From contig BSDZ01000003.1 of NCBI GenBank assembly GCA_030268105.1, forward strand, positions 5,999,001 to 6,063,000: a stretch of DNA of 64,000 nucleotides, given 5' to 3'. Below the pieces are notes generated by a model. That model had not been told where the DNA came from and did not search any database. It worked only from the letters and a program-made list of their open reading frames with translations. The DNA is from Volvox africanus. Its lineage: Eukaryota; Chlorophyta; Chlorophyceae; Chlamydomonadales; Volvocaceae. The position numbers and the translations under genes are program-made. Positions 1 through 10,060 of this stretch are shown here, piece by piece. Position 1 is the stretch's first letter. The number at the start of each line of letters is the position of its first letter.

Positions 1-66
1 ACCAAGGATCGCATGGTGTAATCTGAATCGGGAAGGTCGTAAAAGGGATGGACGTGTCAGCAATAT

Positions 67-148
67 CGCTCTCTCTATCGCTCTCTCTATCGCTCTACCT
101 ATCTATCTGTTCATATCTCTCTATCTATCCATCCATCCATTCATCTAG
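67..148. repeat. Pyrimidine-rich microsatellite tract
   Basis: Short tandem CTCTCTATCG-type units pass into CTAT and CATC units. The tract is low complexity and any open frame through it is a by-product. It lies at the left edge, beyond the last recognisable pherophorin exon. Between it and 540 I see no convincing exon. Confidence 0.85.
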
Positions 149-540
149 CACCCAGCATCCAGCAATTCAGCAATCCAGCTATCTATATATGTGGTTCACG
201 TTCAGTGAACCTCCCCCACTTCGCCGCTCCCTGATGGCTGCTCGTTCCCCCCTCCTCGGGACGTCCACGAACAAACTACCAGGACTACTTACTCGCAAGC
301 CACTCAATTTTGGCAAGCGTGTCGTTAGCCTGGTAGCACGTGCTCTGCGGTAGGAAAGGACAAGAGAGGAGGGGCCAGGTTTTGCGGACCATGAGACCCG
401 GTACGGCTTAGCAGAGCAGGCTGGCGACGTAATTGCCACGTGGCCGAATGGAGTTGACCGAACACCGATGCCAAGGGAACCTTGCCGAGTGCATTCTAAC
501 ACGTACCAGGGCCCGATACCCATCCGCAGCTCATACTCAC

Positions 541-2741
541 CGGCACGATCTGGTCCGGCAGCAGGGTTTTGACAGAGAAGCAGTACTCCTCGACGGAGGG
601 GCCGTAAGCCGCACTTGCTTGCGTGTAGATAGTAGGCGCCAAGGTGAAAGGCAGGACGCCCTGGGTTGTGTTGCACCTGCAGCGGAATAAAATGAAGGCA
701 GGGGCACCAGCGAGGGTTGGATGCATAAGACACAGATTCCCCACACAGGTGCTGCACTCCTCCGTGCTTGCAGCGCCCACCGGTACTGGAGCATCATGAT
801 GGTGATGAACCCGTTGCGCGATGGGCACGATGCAACAAGTGGCGGGGAGGCCCCGCGGCTCCCATTACGAAGCCCCAAATGCGTCTCACAGCATATATCC
901 TTGTAAATACACACGTACCCGGTACGTACGGCGCAGAAACTAATAAGGCTTCTGTACGGTGAAACACATCACGCTTGACAGTCCCTCTCCCGCCAGGGAG
1001 AAGAGCCACAGACAGATATACTTACGTGCAGTTGGGGAAGGGTATCCTTGGCGGGAGGCAAGATGTGGACCCAGAAACGTCTAAACAAGTGTTGCCGTCA
1101 GTAGTGATAGCCAGCCCGTAGTTCGCGACACGCGGGTCGCAGGCATCGCCGCCACCGCTGCCGCCGAATGCCGCCTCGAGGAAAGTCTTAAACAGGATCT
1201 CCGATTCCTTCACCAGGTGCCAGAGGGATATCAGCTGAACGAGATCACTGCCGTGAAGGAGCCGCATGTGACAGCCTGGGTGCCAGTGCAGCTCGTGGGT
1301 GAAAATGGGGTGTAAACAGTCATGTTGGATTTAAGCAGGGCGTCGTTCATGATATCGGCTATGCTCTTCTGAATGGCGGCGCAGGTTGTGTTGTCGAAGC
1401 GGTACGGCCAAACATCGTAAGCCGGGGGCATCAGCATGGCAGTGACGCAAACATTGCAGTGGCGAATGGCTATTACGTCGGGAGGGGGAGGCGATGGTGG
1501 CAACGGAGAGGGCGGTGGCGGTGGCGACGGCGGTGGTGGCGGCGGCGGAGAAGGAGGTGGTGGTGGCGGCGGCGGAGGTGGTGGCGGAGGTTGGGCCTGC
1601 ACAGCTTGGGAGACAGGGCAGCAGTTGCAGGCTACGTCGAAAGTTGCTGCCGTACAGGTTCCGGCAGGGAAGCCCGGCGACGCGCACATCTGCTCCAGGG
1701 TGGTGCAGCCCTGGCGGGCCCGGTTGGGCTTGAGGGTGATGCACAGCTCCGCGCCCTGTGCCGTGACCGGGTCCAGCCCCAGCTGGGTGATCCGCAGAAT
1801 GGCGCTGCCGGGGAGGCCGGAGGGGGGGATGTCGTAAGCTGCGCCGACACGTGTGGGTACGCCATTGATGGTGGCGGTCACGGAAGATCCGGCCACCAGG
1901 CAGCTGCTGGACACGTTGAACTGGCAGAGAGGGGAGAGGCAGGGTGAGGGAGGCAGGGTGGTAAGAGGCGGAGCGTGAAATGATGCGGACTCGTTCTGTT
2001 GATCATGGTGGTGGCGCCAGCTTTTCAGGGAATATATCATTTCAAGAGCACATAATAATATAACCGCAATTAAGTGATGATTTATGGATACTTCGTTTTT
2101 ACCATGTCGCGCGCGCAACTACTTCCCATGGGCACTATGCTCTCGTCTACTTTTGCGAGGATCCATGCCCGTAAAAAGTGTGCGAGGCGTCCTCCGAAAC
2201 CATCACAAGTCGCACTGGAGTTGAAAGGGACTGTGGCCTCGTCGCAGCCTCGCAGCATCCGCAGTCGCTGTTTCCGAAACTTATCCGACGCAGCCCCAAC
2301 TCGCAGCTCCAACTCGCAGCCCCAACTCACCTCAATTTTGTGCAAGCCGGCAGTGCAGCAGGCGCCCGAGCAGGACTGTGCGTCCTGGCGAACCTCGATG
2401 TTAAAGCAGTACTTGCCGCCGCCCAAAGGCCGCCAGACAGGGGCCAGCCGATACGCTCCGTTGGTTTTATTGCACGAGCGGAAGGGGAAGTCTGGAATGG
2501 AGCCCAGCTGATCCCGGCTCTCAACGAAGTCGTCGTCGACCGCATGCGCACTGAAGGCCCTGGGTGAGAAATGTTCGTAAGAATGCGTCATATAAACCCT
2601 CACTTAACTCCAAGACTGGGTTGTTGAGGCGGCGTTTTACAAGTATGTTCAATCGCTCCGCTCCTTGTCGAGTGCCAGTACTCACCACCCAAGCGCCAGC
2701 GCGGCCACAAGGAACACAGGCAAATAGGACTGCCCTGCCAT
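541..2741 (-). CDS. Pherophorin-like extracellular matrix glycoprotein, 3' end not found
   Basis: Probable structural glycoprotein of the algal extracellular matrix. By eye the exons are 2741-2686, 2550-2331, 1920-1026 and 676-541. All three introns have GT...AG ends, and the third acceptor (CCGCTGCAG) follows a pyrimidine-rich stretch. Exon 1 starts MAGQSYLPVFLVAALALG, a signal peptide, and joins in phase 2 to a codon for Cys followed by AHA. Exon 2 carries the typical N-terminal motif FPFRSCNKTNGAYRL and a CCTAG cysteine cluster. Exon 3 holds the rest of that domain (ending CNCCPVSQ), a Pro/Ser-Pro hinge (about 1471-1595) and the start of the second domain; joining exon 4 makes FPNCTCNTTQGVLPF, the expected Cys motif. 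The reading frame shifts by one base near 1231-1250, so the copy may be broken or the assembly may have an error. The last part of the C-terminal domain is not visible in 1-540. A TATA-like TTTTATAAC lies about 30 bp upstream of the ATG. Confidence 0.8.
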
Positions 2742-3628
2742 TGTGATGCTGATTCAGTTACTGCTTCTTGTTATAAAACAGACTATGTGCGCTATCCTTA
2801 AGTACACCTGTACCCAGGACTCCAACTTCTCGTGCTATACATTCGATAGGCGGGCGGCACGGGCACCAGTAGTGGTTGCCTGGCAGCATTTGGTCGCGAG
2901 TGGCCAGCCGCAGCATCCCACATTTAGACAGTAGCAGTAACACACTGCGCTTATCGCCTAACTTAGGTTTTGTGAATTAATATCAGCCAGGAATTGGCCT
3001 CGCTTATCCGCTTTTACAGAAGCCGAAAGCCGACGGCTTGTTAGTGCCAAAACTAGGCGTTTACTGGGCGTCTTCGAAGGGAAGTGCGCAAATTTGCCCT
3101 TTTTCCACTCCCATTGCGATGATGGCGCCCGTTGTGCAACAGAAATGGAAGCGCTCGCCCCAAGCCACCTCCTCTACGCAGTGCACGTTGCGGCGGTCTG
3201 CACCACACCGCGCAGCCATTGCAGGTGCTTGCACAACACAGAATTGAGAGCGGGAATCTTACCTCCATGCGTCGGTGTCCTAATTTGGGTTATTACGTGT
3301 GATGGTGGGAAGTGCTGACATTACCCCCCAGAGGAGAAACTCGACACACATTATAACAACAGATTCTTGCGTTAGGCTCGCGTTAGGCTGCGTTAGGGCG
3401 CGTATGTGTGCGTAAGGCTGCATTTTGTGCGTTCAAGTTTGCGTTGGCCTAACGCGAGCCTAACACAAACATATAGAAAACTTGACAGAACCTCTGTTAC
3501 ACTGCGTCGTTTTCAAGTTCGTTTAAATGAAAACAATATTAATAATGAAAGCAAGAGTTCCCTGTAATTTTTATTACCTTTTGTGGTGCTCGAAAATCGT
3601 GGGCTTGCGTATGTTCTAACGCGAGCTG
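2742..3628. other. Gene-free stretch between pherophorin gene and transposon block
   Basis: No open frame here resembles a known protein. The first part presumably holds the pherophorin promoter. The only structure I see is the 22-bp inverted repeat at 3367-3468, annotated separately. Confidence 0.5.
3367..3468. repeat. Imperfect inverted repeat with 22-bp arms
   Basis: The arm at 3367-3388 and the reverse complement of 3447-3468 match at 21 of 22 bases, with 58 bp between them. The arms are built from the unit GCGTTAGGCTC. The function is unknown. It could be a hairpin or the ends of a very small element, but no target duplication is obvious. Confidence 0.75.
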
Positions 3629-4461
3629 TACGGATGGAGTATCTAGCTCGGTTGGATTGCATTGGGAGTACATTGCTGGGCGGATTAGTATCGCCGATGC
3701 TCTCAGTCGCCATCCGTCGCTACACGCTGCAATTTTGGCAGCACCCGTCCTAAGGCCGCGGAGAGAGGAGGTGCCGGTTGCTTTGGACCTCGCCGAGCGG
3801 TTGAAAGCTGCCTACACTGCAGATTCCTGGTTCGCTACACCGGGCAACGTAGAGCATCTTCGCAGACAGAATGGTCTTTGGTTATGGAGGGAGGGTACAG
3901 CTACGCAAATCGTTGTTCCGAATGACGATGCGCTACGCCACGACATCCTTGCATGGTTTCATGAAGATCCATTGGCGGGACACCCTGGTAGCACGCGGTT
4001 GGTTGAGTTGGTGCGACGCTCGTTTTGGTGGCCTCGCCTGGCCAAGGATGCGGAGAACTTCGTTCAGACTTGCAGTCTGTGCCAGCGCAACAAGGCTTTG
4101 TCGGGTAAGGGCGCCGGGTTGTTACAACCTTTGCCTGTTCCGAATGCGCCTTGGGAAAGTGTTTCCATGGACTTTGTAGTCGCGCTGCCCAAAACTGAGG
4201 GGGGATACGATGCGGTGTTCGTTATGGTTGACCGCCTAACTAAGATGGTTCACCTAGCACCATGTACGTCATCCTGCACCGCGGATCAAACGGCATGATT
4301 GTTCTTTGACAATGTGGTTCGGTTGCACGGCGTTCCTAAAAACGTGATATCAGATCGCGGCGGTCAATTCATGTCTAAGTTTTGGGAAGCGCTCTGCAAG
4401 CTAGTTGGCATGCGAGTCAACCTGAGCACGGCATACCATCTGCAAACTGATGGGCAAACTG
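3629..4461 (+). pseudogene. Ty3/gypsy pol fragment (RNase H end to integrase core)
   Basis: Broken remnant of a chromovirus-type polyprotein. It begins in the RNase H tail (RWMEYLAR), shows a one-base deletion near 3655, then [17 protein letters not shown], the integrase zinc-binding region ([11 protein letters not shown] with [12 protein letters not shown]) and the first catalytic Asp ([16 protein letters not shown]). At 4296 a CGA codon has become TGA. After it the frame resumes through ISDRGGQF and STAYH, and the similarity stops at GQTD, just before the catalytic Glu. It is clearly more diverged than the family-A copies elsewhere in the window, so it is an older fragment. No LTR is attached at either end. 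Confidence 0.85.
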
Positions 4462-4768
4462 ACGTAGTTTGAGCTGTGTAACCTATCGTGCCTATCGCTC
4501 CTGAGCTATTCCTCGAGCCTTACTCGCACATTCAGTTACATCAACTAAAGATACGTGTGCCCGCTGCACATAAATAGGGAAGTCGTGCAGTACCAGTTGT
4601 ACCGCAAACAATTCAAAAGCTCAGCACAGCACAGAGGTGTTGTATCCTTAATGCTTTGCTGTAAATCATTAAGAGATAATAATAATAATCCATTTATCAT
4701 TAATAATTACAAATAATTATCAGTCTCACTGTTAGAATTACGTTAATTAGTTCGTTCAGACTCGCAAC
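4462..4768 (+). other. Non-coding stretch with family-B LTR-like piece
   Basis: No gene is seen. From 4638 (TGTTGTATCC) to about 4735 the sequence resembles the first 50-100 bp of the family-B LTR at 57909: both share the start, an ATTAAG block and AT-rich runs. It may be a relict LTR or the leader of the copia element that follows. I could not define copia LTR borders. Confidence 0.4.
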
Positions 4769-6305
4769 ATGGTTCCGAAACCATACGACTTTGTTGTACA
4801 GAAATTCTCTGCTAGCGAGCCAATGGCGGCTCTACCAAAGTTTACTTTCTTATCCTTGTAACGAATACGTGGTGTAGATCCACTTATTTCTAACAGGTTA
4901 TGAGCCCCGCGCATAGGCGCGCGTAGGAGAGGCCATATCCTTGCCGTGTGTGTTGAGCCGGCACGTCATGAAGGATCCGGGGATGCAGTCGTCTCCGATG
5001 TTGTTTGGACGTAAGGAGTATGCTGTTGTGAAGCAAGCAGTGTTGACCCAATTAAACAGCTTCTGGCTCCATTGCTGACAGCGGAGAGCGACATCACCCG
5101 CGGACAGCAAGAACATGAAGTCACAATAGCCAGCACAAGTTACGCCAACAACAACAATGATATCGGCCGAAGTGGCCGCGGCGGCCATAGGAGTCGCCAT
5201 GGACGTGGCGGCGGTGGCGGCGGCAACCCACGTGTAGGTCGTGGCTGTTGTGCTACAGTTAGTTTACGCCGATGCGTAGGTTGATGTGATCCTACAAGGC
5301 AAAGTGCTATTGTGATGAACACATTGCATATGAATGAATCTGCATGATATAAATGTATTCGTGTACATTTATATATGCATTTGGCATGTTGTCATTATCC
5401 ATCGCGACATCGCATCATGGCAAATCCGCCTAGCATGCATGAAAGCCCGAAGCATGGAAGTGCGCATTATGCTCGTGCTACGAAACGATAAGTAATATTA
5501 TCTGATATAATATTACTTCATTAAAGCACACGTTGAGAGCGCCGCACTCGTCGCGATGCATGCCCTGCAACCGGATATCGTTATCCGGACCCTTGCATCA
5601 TGCGAATGCCGGAAAGGCTTATACGTTGTTATGTGTAGACATCGCCTATACGCAGTAGGGTTGTCACATCTAGGATCGGCCTCCTGATGTGAATCGTACG
5701 GCATTGCGATGCTGTGAGTATAACAGATGCGAGGACGGCTAAGCAAGATAAGACATTCGATACCGAAGAACACTCGTGTGTTCTATATTACTATTGCTAT
5801 ACGCTATTCTACTTAGCCCGAGCTAAGCCTGAACTTCGCTAATCACCGCCGCGTGATGATTGCTTGCTTCCGGCGCTGACGGCGATTTCGTCCATTGCAT
5901 CGTTCCGATCTGTAAGACTGTAAGTTATATCTCTCTTCGTCTTGAAGTCTTCCGCTGTTTCTGTTTGCTCTCGCTTGCCTTGCTGTACTTGCAAGTGCTC
6001 GTGCATCGGTTTCGAAAGTCTCCAGACATGCAGATACTTATGAGCGAACGCGAACGAGAGGTACAACAGTGGCAGCCGTGGCTAACAATTTAACGACCGC
6101 AATGGCGGGAGTGTTTTCAAGGGCAAATGTTTTTATTGCAAAGAGCTGGGACACACGATCCAAAATTGTTTACAGCGCCAAGCCGATGAGGCAGCGCGGC
6201 GACAAGCTGGGCAGCAGCAGGCGCAGCCGCCGGTGCAGCGCCAGGTGCCGGGGCAGTATCAACACCTCATTGCATCGATCAACTCATTTCTCCTAGGTCT
6301 GCAGA
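4769..6305 (+). pseudogene. Ty1/copia Gag remnant, interrupted by a solo LTR
   Basis: Possible Gag start at 4769 (MVPKPYDFVVQ, then MAALPKF, a phrase common near copia Gag starts), followed by degenerate sequence. From about 5072 there is an Arg/Gly-rich segment. The frame is cut at 5245 by a solo LTR and resumes at 6069-6073, the repeated target GTGGC. Soon after comes a zinc knuckle, CFYCKELGHTIQNC (C-x2-C-x4-H-x4-C), near 6120-6165, then a Gln/Pro-rich linker leading into the protease. Gag coats the RNA genome in virus-like particles. The middle part of Gag is not readable in one frame. Confidence 0.65.
5246..6068 (+). mobile_element. Family-A solo LTR (TSD GTGGC)
   Basis: An 823-bp LTR beginning TGTTGTGCTAC and ending GGTACAACA. 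It is flanked by the direct repeat GTGGC at 5241-5245 and 6069-6073. No internal region is present, so a full element inserted here and later recombined LTR to LTR. It lies inside the copia Gag remnant. Confidence 0.92.
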
Positions 6306-7536
6306 TGGCTCCAGGAGAGTGGGTAGTGGACACTGGAGCGGAGGCTCATGTCACAACATCGTCAAACGACTTGGTGGCTTTCACACCTGTGGAGGCGGCG
6401 TGTGATACAATCTTTCGCATGCCTGATCAGCGCTTAGTTCGTCCGTCGGGGATAGGGACGGTAACGTTTAGTTTTGTCCGTTATAATACAGACGTGACGG
6501 TGCAGCAGATCCACGTTGTCCCCGACGTACACATCAACTTATTTTCAGTCAAGGCCCTTCAACGGGAGCTGAAGCTTCCGGTGTGTGCAGTCCTGTCAAC
6601 GGACAGCGAATCATACATAGAGATTGAAGGTGAGCCAGCGATTGAAGTGTACTCACGAGAGGGAATGTTCTTTATTCGTGATAGCACCAAAAATGGTTTG
6701 GTTCCGATGCGTAATGTTGCTACAGTTGAGGTCGCCCGGGATGAAAACAATCAAGGGGCACCCGCCAGTGGCAGTGGAGTGATCCGTGAACCCATCGTCC
6801 AAGGTGGAACGAAGTGGGTTCGCCCGTTTGGATCTGGTGTAAAGAGTTCCGTAGTTAGTGCGTTTGAACGAGGTGCATGGGAAAAGGTCAAGACTGAGAT
6901 GACCCGTGCGGAGATTGGTGTAGCATCAGTTGCACGGAAGTCCTGGGAAGTAGATCCAAGTCTTGCCCGTGCGGGGGTAGCGCGCGCAATGTCCATGTCA
7001 TTACATCGGCGAATGGGTCACCTAGGGTATGGTAACCTACGAAAGCTCGTTTCGTCGGGCATGGTTACAGGTGCAGGGACATCTGAACTGGATGTGTTGG
7101 CGGGGAAGGAGGAGTTTTGCGAGCCCTGTGCACTAGGGATGCAGACCCGTCAACCGCATGCATCAACGGGCACTGTTACGAAGAACAGACTTGAGTTAGT
7201 GCATATGGACCTGTGTGGTCCGCTGTCTGTTGAATTGGCAGGCGGCAAATTTGTACTTTGTGACATTTCATGATGACTTTACCAAGTTTTCGTCTGTTAG
7301 CTTGGTTTCGCAAAAGTCAGAAGTGCCAAAAATCGTTCGCGAAGCTTTGGTGTTGTGGGAACGTCAGACTGGAGATAAGGTCCAGCGTGTGCACACGGAC
7401 CGAGGCACGGAGTACGTTAATAATGAGTTATCGAATGTATTTCGTGAGTTTGGAATCTTCCATAAGAAGACTGCCCCGTACAGTCCGGAGCAGAATGGTG
7501 CTGCTGAGCGTTTGAATAGGATATTGCTACAGTAGA
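6306..7536 (+). pseudogene. Ty1/copia protease and integrase, frame-shifted
   Basis: Retropepsin active site WVVDTGAEAHVTTSS is near 6318. The integrase zinc domain is LHRRMGHLGYGNLRKL with CEPCALG, followed by the catalytic core: HMDLCGPLS, VHTDRGTEYVNNEL and PEQNGAAERLN supply the Asp, Asp and Glu. The protease-before-integrase order is that of copia. The frame shifts by one base near 7250, and the frame of the catalytic core ends at a TAG (7533-7535) where relatives have a sense codon. The copy is therefore dead. Confidence 0.88.
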
Positions 7537-8367
7537 TGCGTGCAATGCTTATTGATTCAGGCTTTCCGATGCAGATGTGGGGTGAAGCCTTGCTCACAGC
7601 CAATTTCTACGAAATTTGTCTCCAACAGTAAATAGCGATTTGACGCCGTGGGAGCGTTTCACTGGCAGTAAGCCAGATCTGTCAAAATTGCACGTCTTTG
7701 GGTCGCGTGCATATGTGATGCTACCGCAGCGACAGCGCAGTAAGTTGGATCCTGTTGCTGTGCAGGGCTATCTTGTGGGATATGAGCCAGGTTTTAGTGC
7801 ATGGCGAGTTTGGGTTCCTTTGGATGGAACCATACATATCAGCACAGACGTCAAATTTGACGAATCAGCTCGCAAGCTTTCTACTTCTGGCGATTTTTCA
7901 AATACTGTCGACAAAACTACAGACTCGGATGAGGAGGAAGAACCAGATCAGTCCGACTCCGTCGCCCATCACTCCGTCGTGGACTCCCCTGATCCACCCA
8001 ATAGCAATAGTAATGGTGATGGTGGGCCTGAAGATGAAAACGAGGAGGTAGCAACTGATACTGATGCATCACCGGAACCCGCACCTGCACCGGTTCGCAC
8101 TTCTGGGCGTGTGAACAAGGGTAAGCAGCCTGAGCGGTTGAAGGACTTCGTTGTTGGTGCGACAGGTCAAATTTTGAACCTTAAGTCTTTCGAGGTGCCA
8201 ATTCCGGAGACGTATGAAGAAGCTATGTCCTCTCCGTGGTGGCGCGAGGCCATGGAGAGTGAGATAAAATCTCTGATGGTAAAGGGTACGTACTCCTTGG
8301 AGGAGTTGCCCCTAGGGATGCGTGCATTGGGCGTTAAGTGGACAAGCATGGTGTGGTGGATCACTTT
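7537..8367 (+). pseudogene. Ty1/copia integrase C-terminus and start of reverse transcriptase
   Basis: Continues the copia polyprotein after the TAG. A frameshift lies near 7600, then LTPWERFTGSKPDLSKLHVF, GYLVGYEPG, an acidic linker (DSDEEEEPDQ) and the RT entry motif YEEAMSSPWWREAM with ALGVKW. Sequence stops in the RT at GTGGATCACTTT, where the 19.3-kb family-A cluster begins. The bases ACTTT (8363-8367) are repeated at 27626-27630, where the same RT continues. Confidence 0.88.
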
Positions 8368-8388
8368 TGTTGTGCTACGGTTAGTTTC

Positions 8389-9177
8389 TGTTGTGCTACG
8401 GTTCATTTACCGCCGACGTGTAGGTCGACGTGATTCTACGAGGCGAAGTGCTATCGTGATGAACGCATTGCATATGAATGAATCTGCATGATATAAATGT
8501 ATTCGTGTACATTTATATATGCATTTGGCATGTTGTCATTATCCATCGCGACATCGCATCATGGCAAATCCGCCTAGCATGCATGAAAGCCCGAAGCATG
8601 GAAGTGCGCATTATGCTCGTGCTACGAAACGATAAGTAATATTATCTGATATAATATTACTTCATTAAAGCACACGTTGAGAGCGCCGCACTCGTCGCGA
8701 TGCATGCCCTGCAACCGGATATCGTTATCCGGACCCTTGCATCATGCGAATGCCGGAAAGGCTTATACGTTGTTATGCATAGACATCGCCTATACGCAGT
8801 AGGGTTGTCACATCTAGGATCGGCCTCCTGATGTGAATCGTACGGCATTGCGATGCTGCGAGTATAACAGATGCGAGGACGGCTAAGCAAAAAAAGACAT
8901 TTGATACCGGAGAACACTCGTGTGTTCTATATTATTATTGATATACGCTATTCTACTTAGCCCGAGCTAAGCCTGAACTTCGCTAATCACCGCCGCGTGA
9001 TGATTGCTTGCTTCCGGCGCTGACGGCGATTTCGTCCATTGCATCGTTCCGATCTGTAAGACTGTAAGTTATATCTCTCTTCGTCTTGAAGTCTTCCGCT
9101 GTCTCTGTTTGCTCTTGCTTGCCTTGCTGTACTTGCAAGTGCTCGCGCATCGGTGTCGAAGTCTCCAGACGTGCAGA
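8389..9177 (+). mobile_element. Truncated family-A LTR (+)
   Basis: Begins TGTTGTGCTACGGTTC and runs through the LTR to GTGCAGA, lacking the last ~35 bp. The 21 bp before it (8368-8388) are a second copy of the LTR start. Its GGTTCATTTACC variant matches the 3' LTR at 19395, so these two probably belonged to one element. It abuts a minus LTR, forming a near-palindrome. Confidence 0.85.
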
Positions 9178-10001
9178 TGTTGTACCTCTCGTTCGTGTTT
9201 GCTCATGAGTATCTGCACGTCTGGAGACTATCGATACCGATGCGCGAGCACTTGCAAGTACAGCAAGGCAAGCAAGAGCAAACAGAGACAGCGGAAGACT
9301 TCAAGACGAAGAGAGATATAACTTACGGTCTTACAGATCGGAATGATGCAATGGACGAAATCGCCGTCAGCGCCGGAAGCAAGCAATCATCACGCGGCGG
9401 TGATTAGCGAAGTTCAGGCTTAGCTCCGGCTAAGTAGAATATCGTATAGTAATAGTAATGTAGAACACGCAAGTGTTCTCCGGTATCGAATGTCTTGTCT
9501 AGCTTAGCCGTCCTCGCATCTGTTATACTCGCAGCATCGCAATGCCGTACGATTCACATTAGGAGGCCGATCCTAGATGTGACAACCCTACTGCGTCTAG
9601 GCGATGTCTACGCATAACAACGTATAAGCCTTTCCGGCATTCGCATGATGCAAGGGTCCGGATAACGATATCCGGTTGCAGGGCATGTATCGCGACGAGT
9701 GCGACGCTCTCAACGTGTGCTTAAATGAAGTAATATTATATCAGATAATATTACTTATCGTTTTGTAGCACGAGCATAATGCGCACTTCAATGATTCGGT
9801 CATTCATGCATGCTAGGCGGATTTGCCATGATGTGATGTCGCGATGGATAATGACAACATGCCAGATGCATATATAAATGTATGCGAATACATTTATATC
9901 ATGCAGATTCATTCATATGTAATGCGTTCATCACAAAAGCACTTCGACTCATAGGATCGCGTCGACCTACGCGTCGACGGGAAATGAACCGTAGCACAAC
10001 A
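9178..10001 (-). repeat. 3' LTR of minus element 9178-16648
   Basis: 824 bp, TGTTGTACC at the low-coordinate end and GTAGCACAACA at the high end. It is followed on the element's side by the polypurine tract. It contains the family's series of short hairpins. Confidence 0.92.
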
Positions 10002-10017
10002 ATTATCCCCCCTCCTG
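10002..10017 (-). other. Polypurine tract
   Basis: On the minus strand it reads CAGGAGGGGGGATAAT, immediately before the 3' LTR. It should prime plus-strand DNA synthesis. A GCAGCG-AGGA-CGCTGC hairpin lies just upstream in the element. Confidence 0.8.
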
Positions 10018-10060
10018 TATGCAGCGTCCTCGCTGCATCATACAGCATCGACTGCAGGGG

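Noticed and set aside
1436..1947. Glycine-rich or arginine-rich proteins on the plus strand
   Set aside because: They are antisense readings of the pherophorin proline hinge (CCN codons).
3367..3420. Interstitial telomere array (GTTAGG words)
   Set aside because: The words are irregular (GCGTTAGGCT) and do not form tandem TTTAGGG units; the inverted repeat explains them better.
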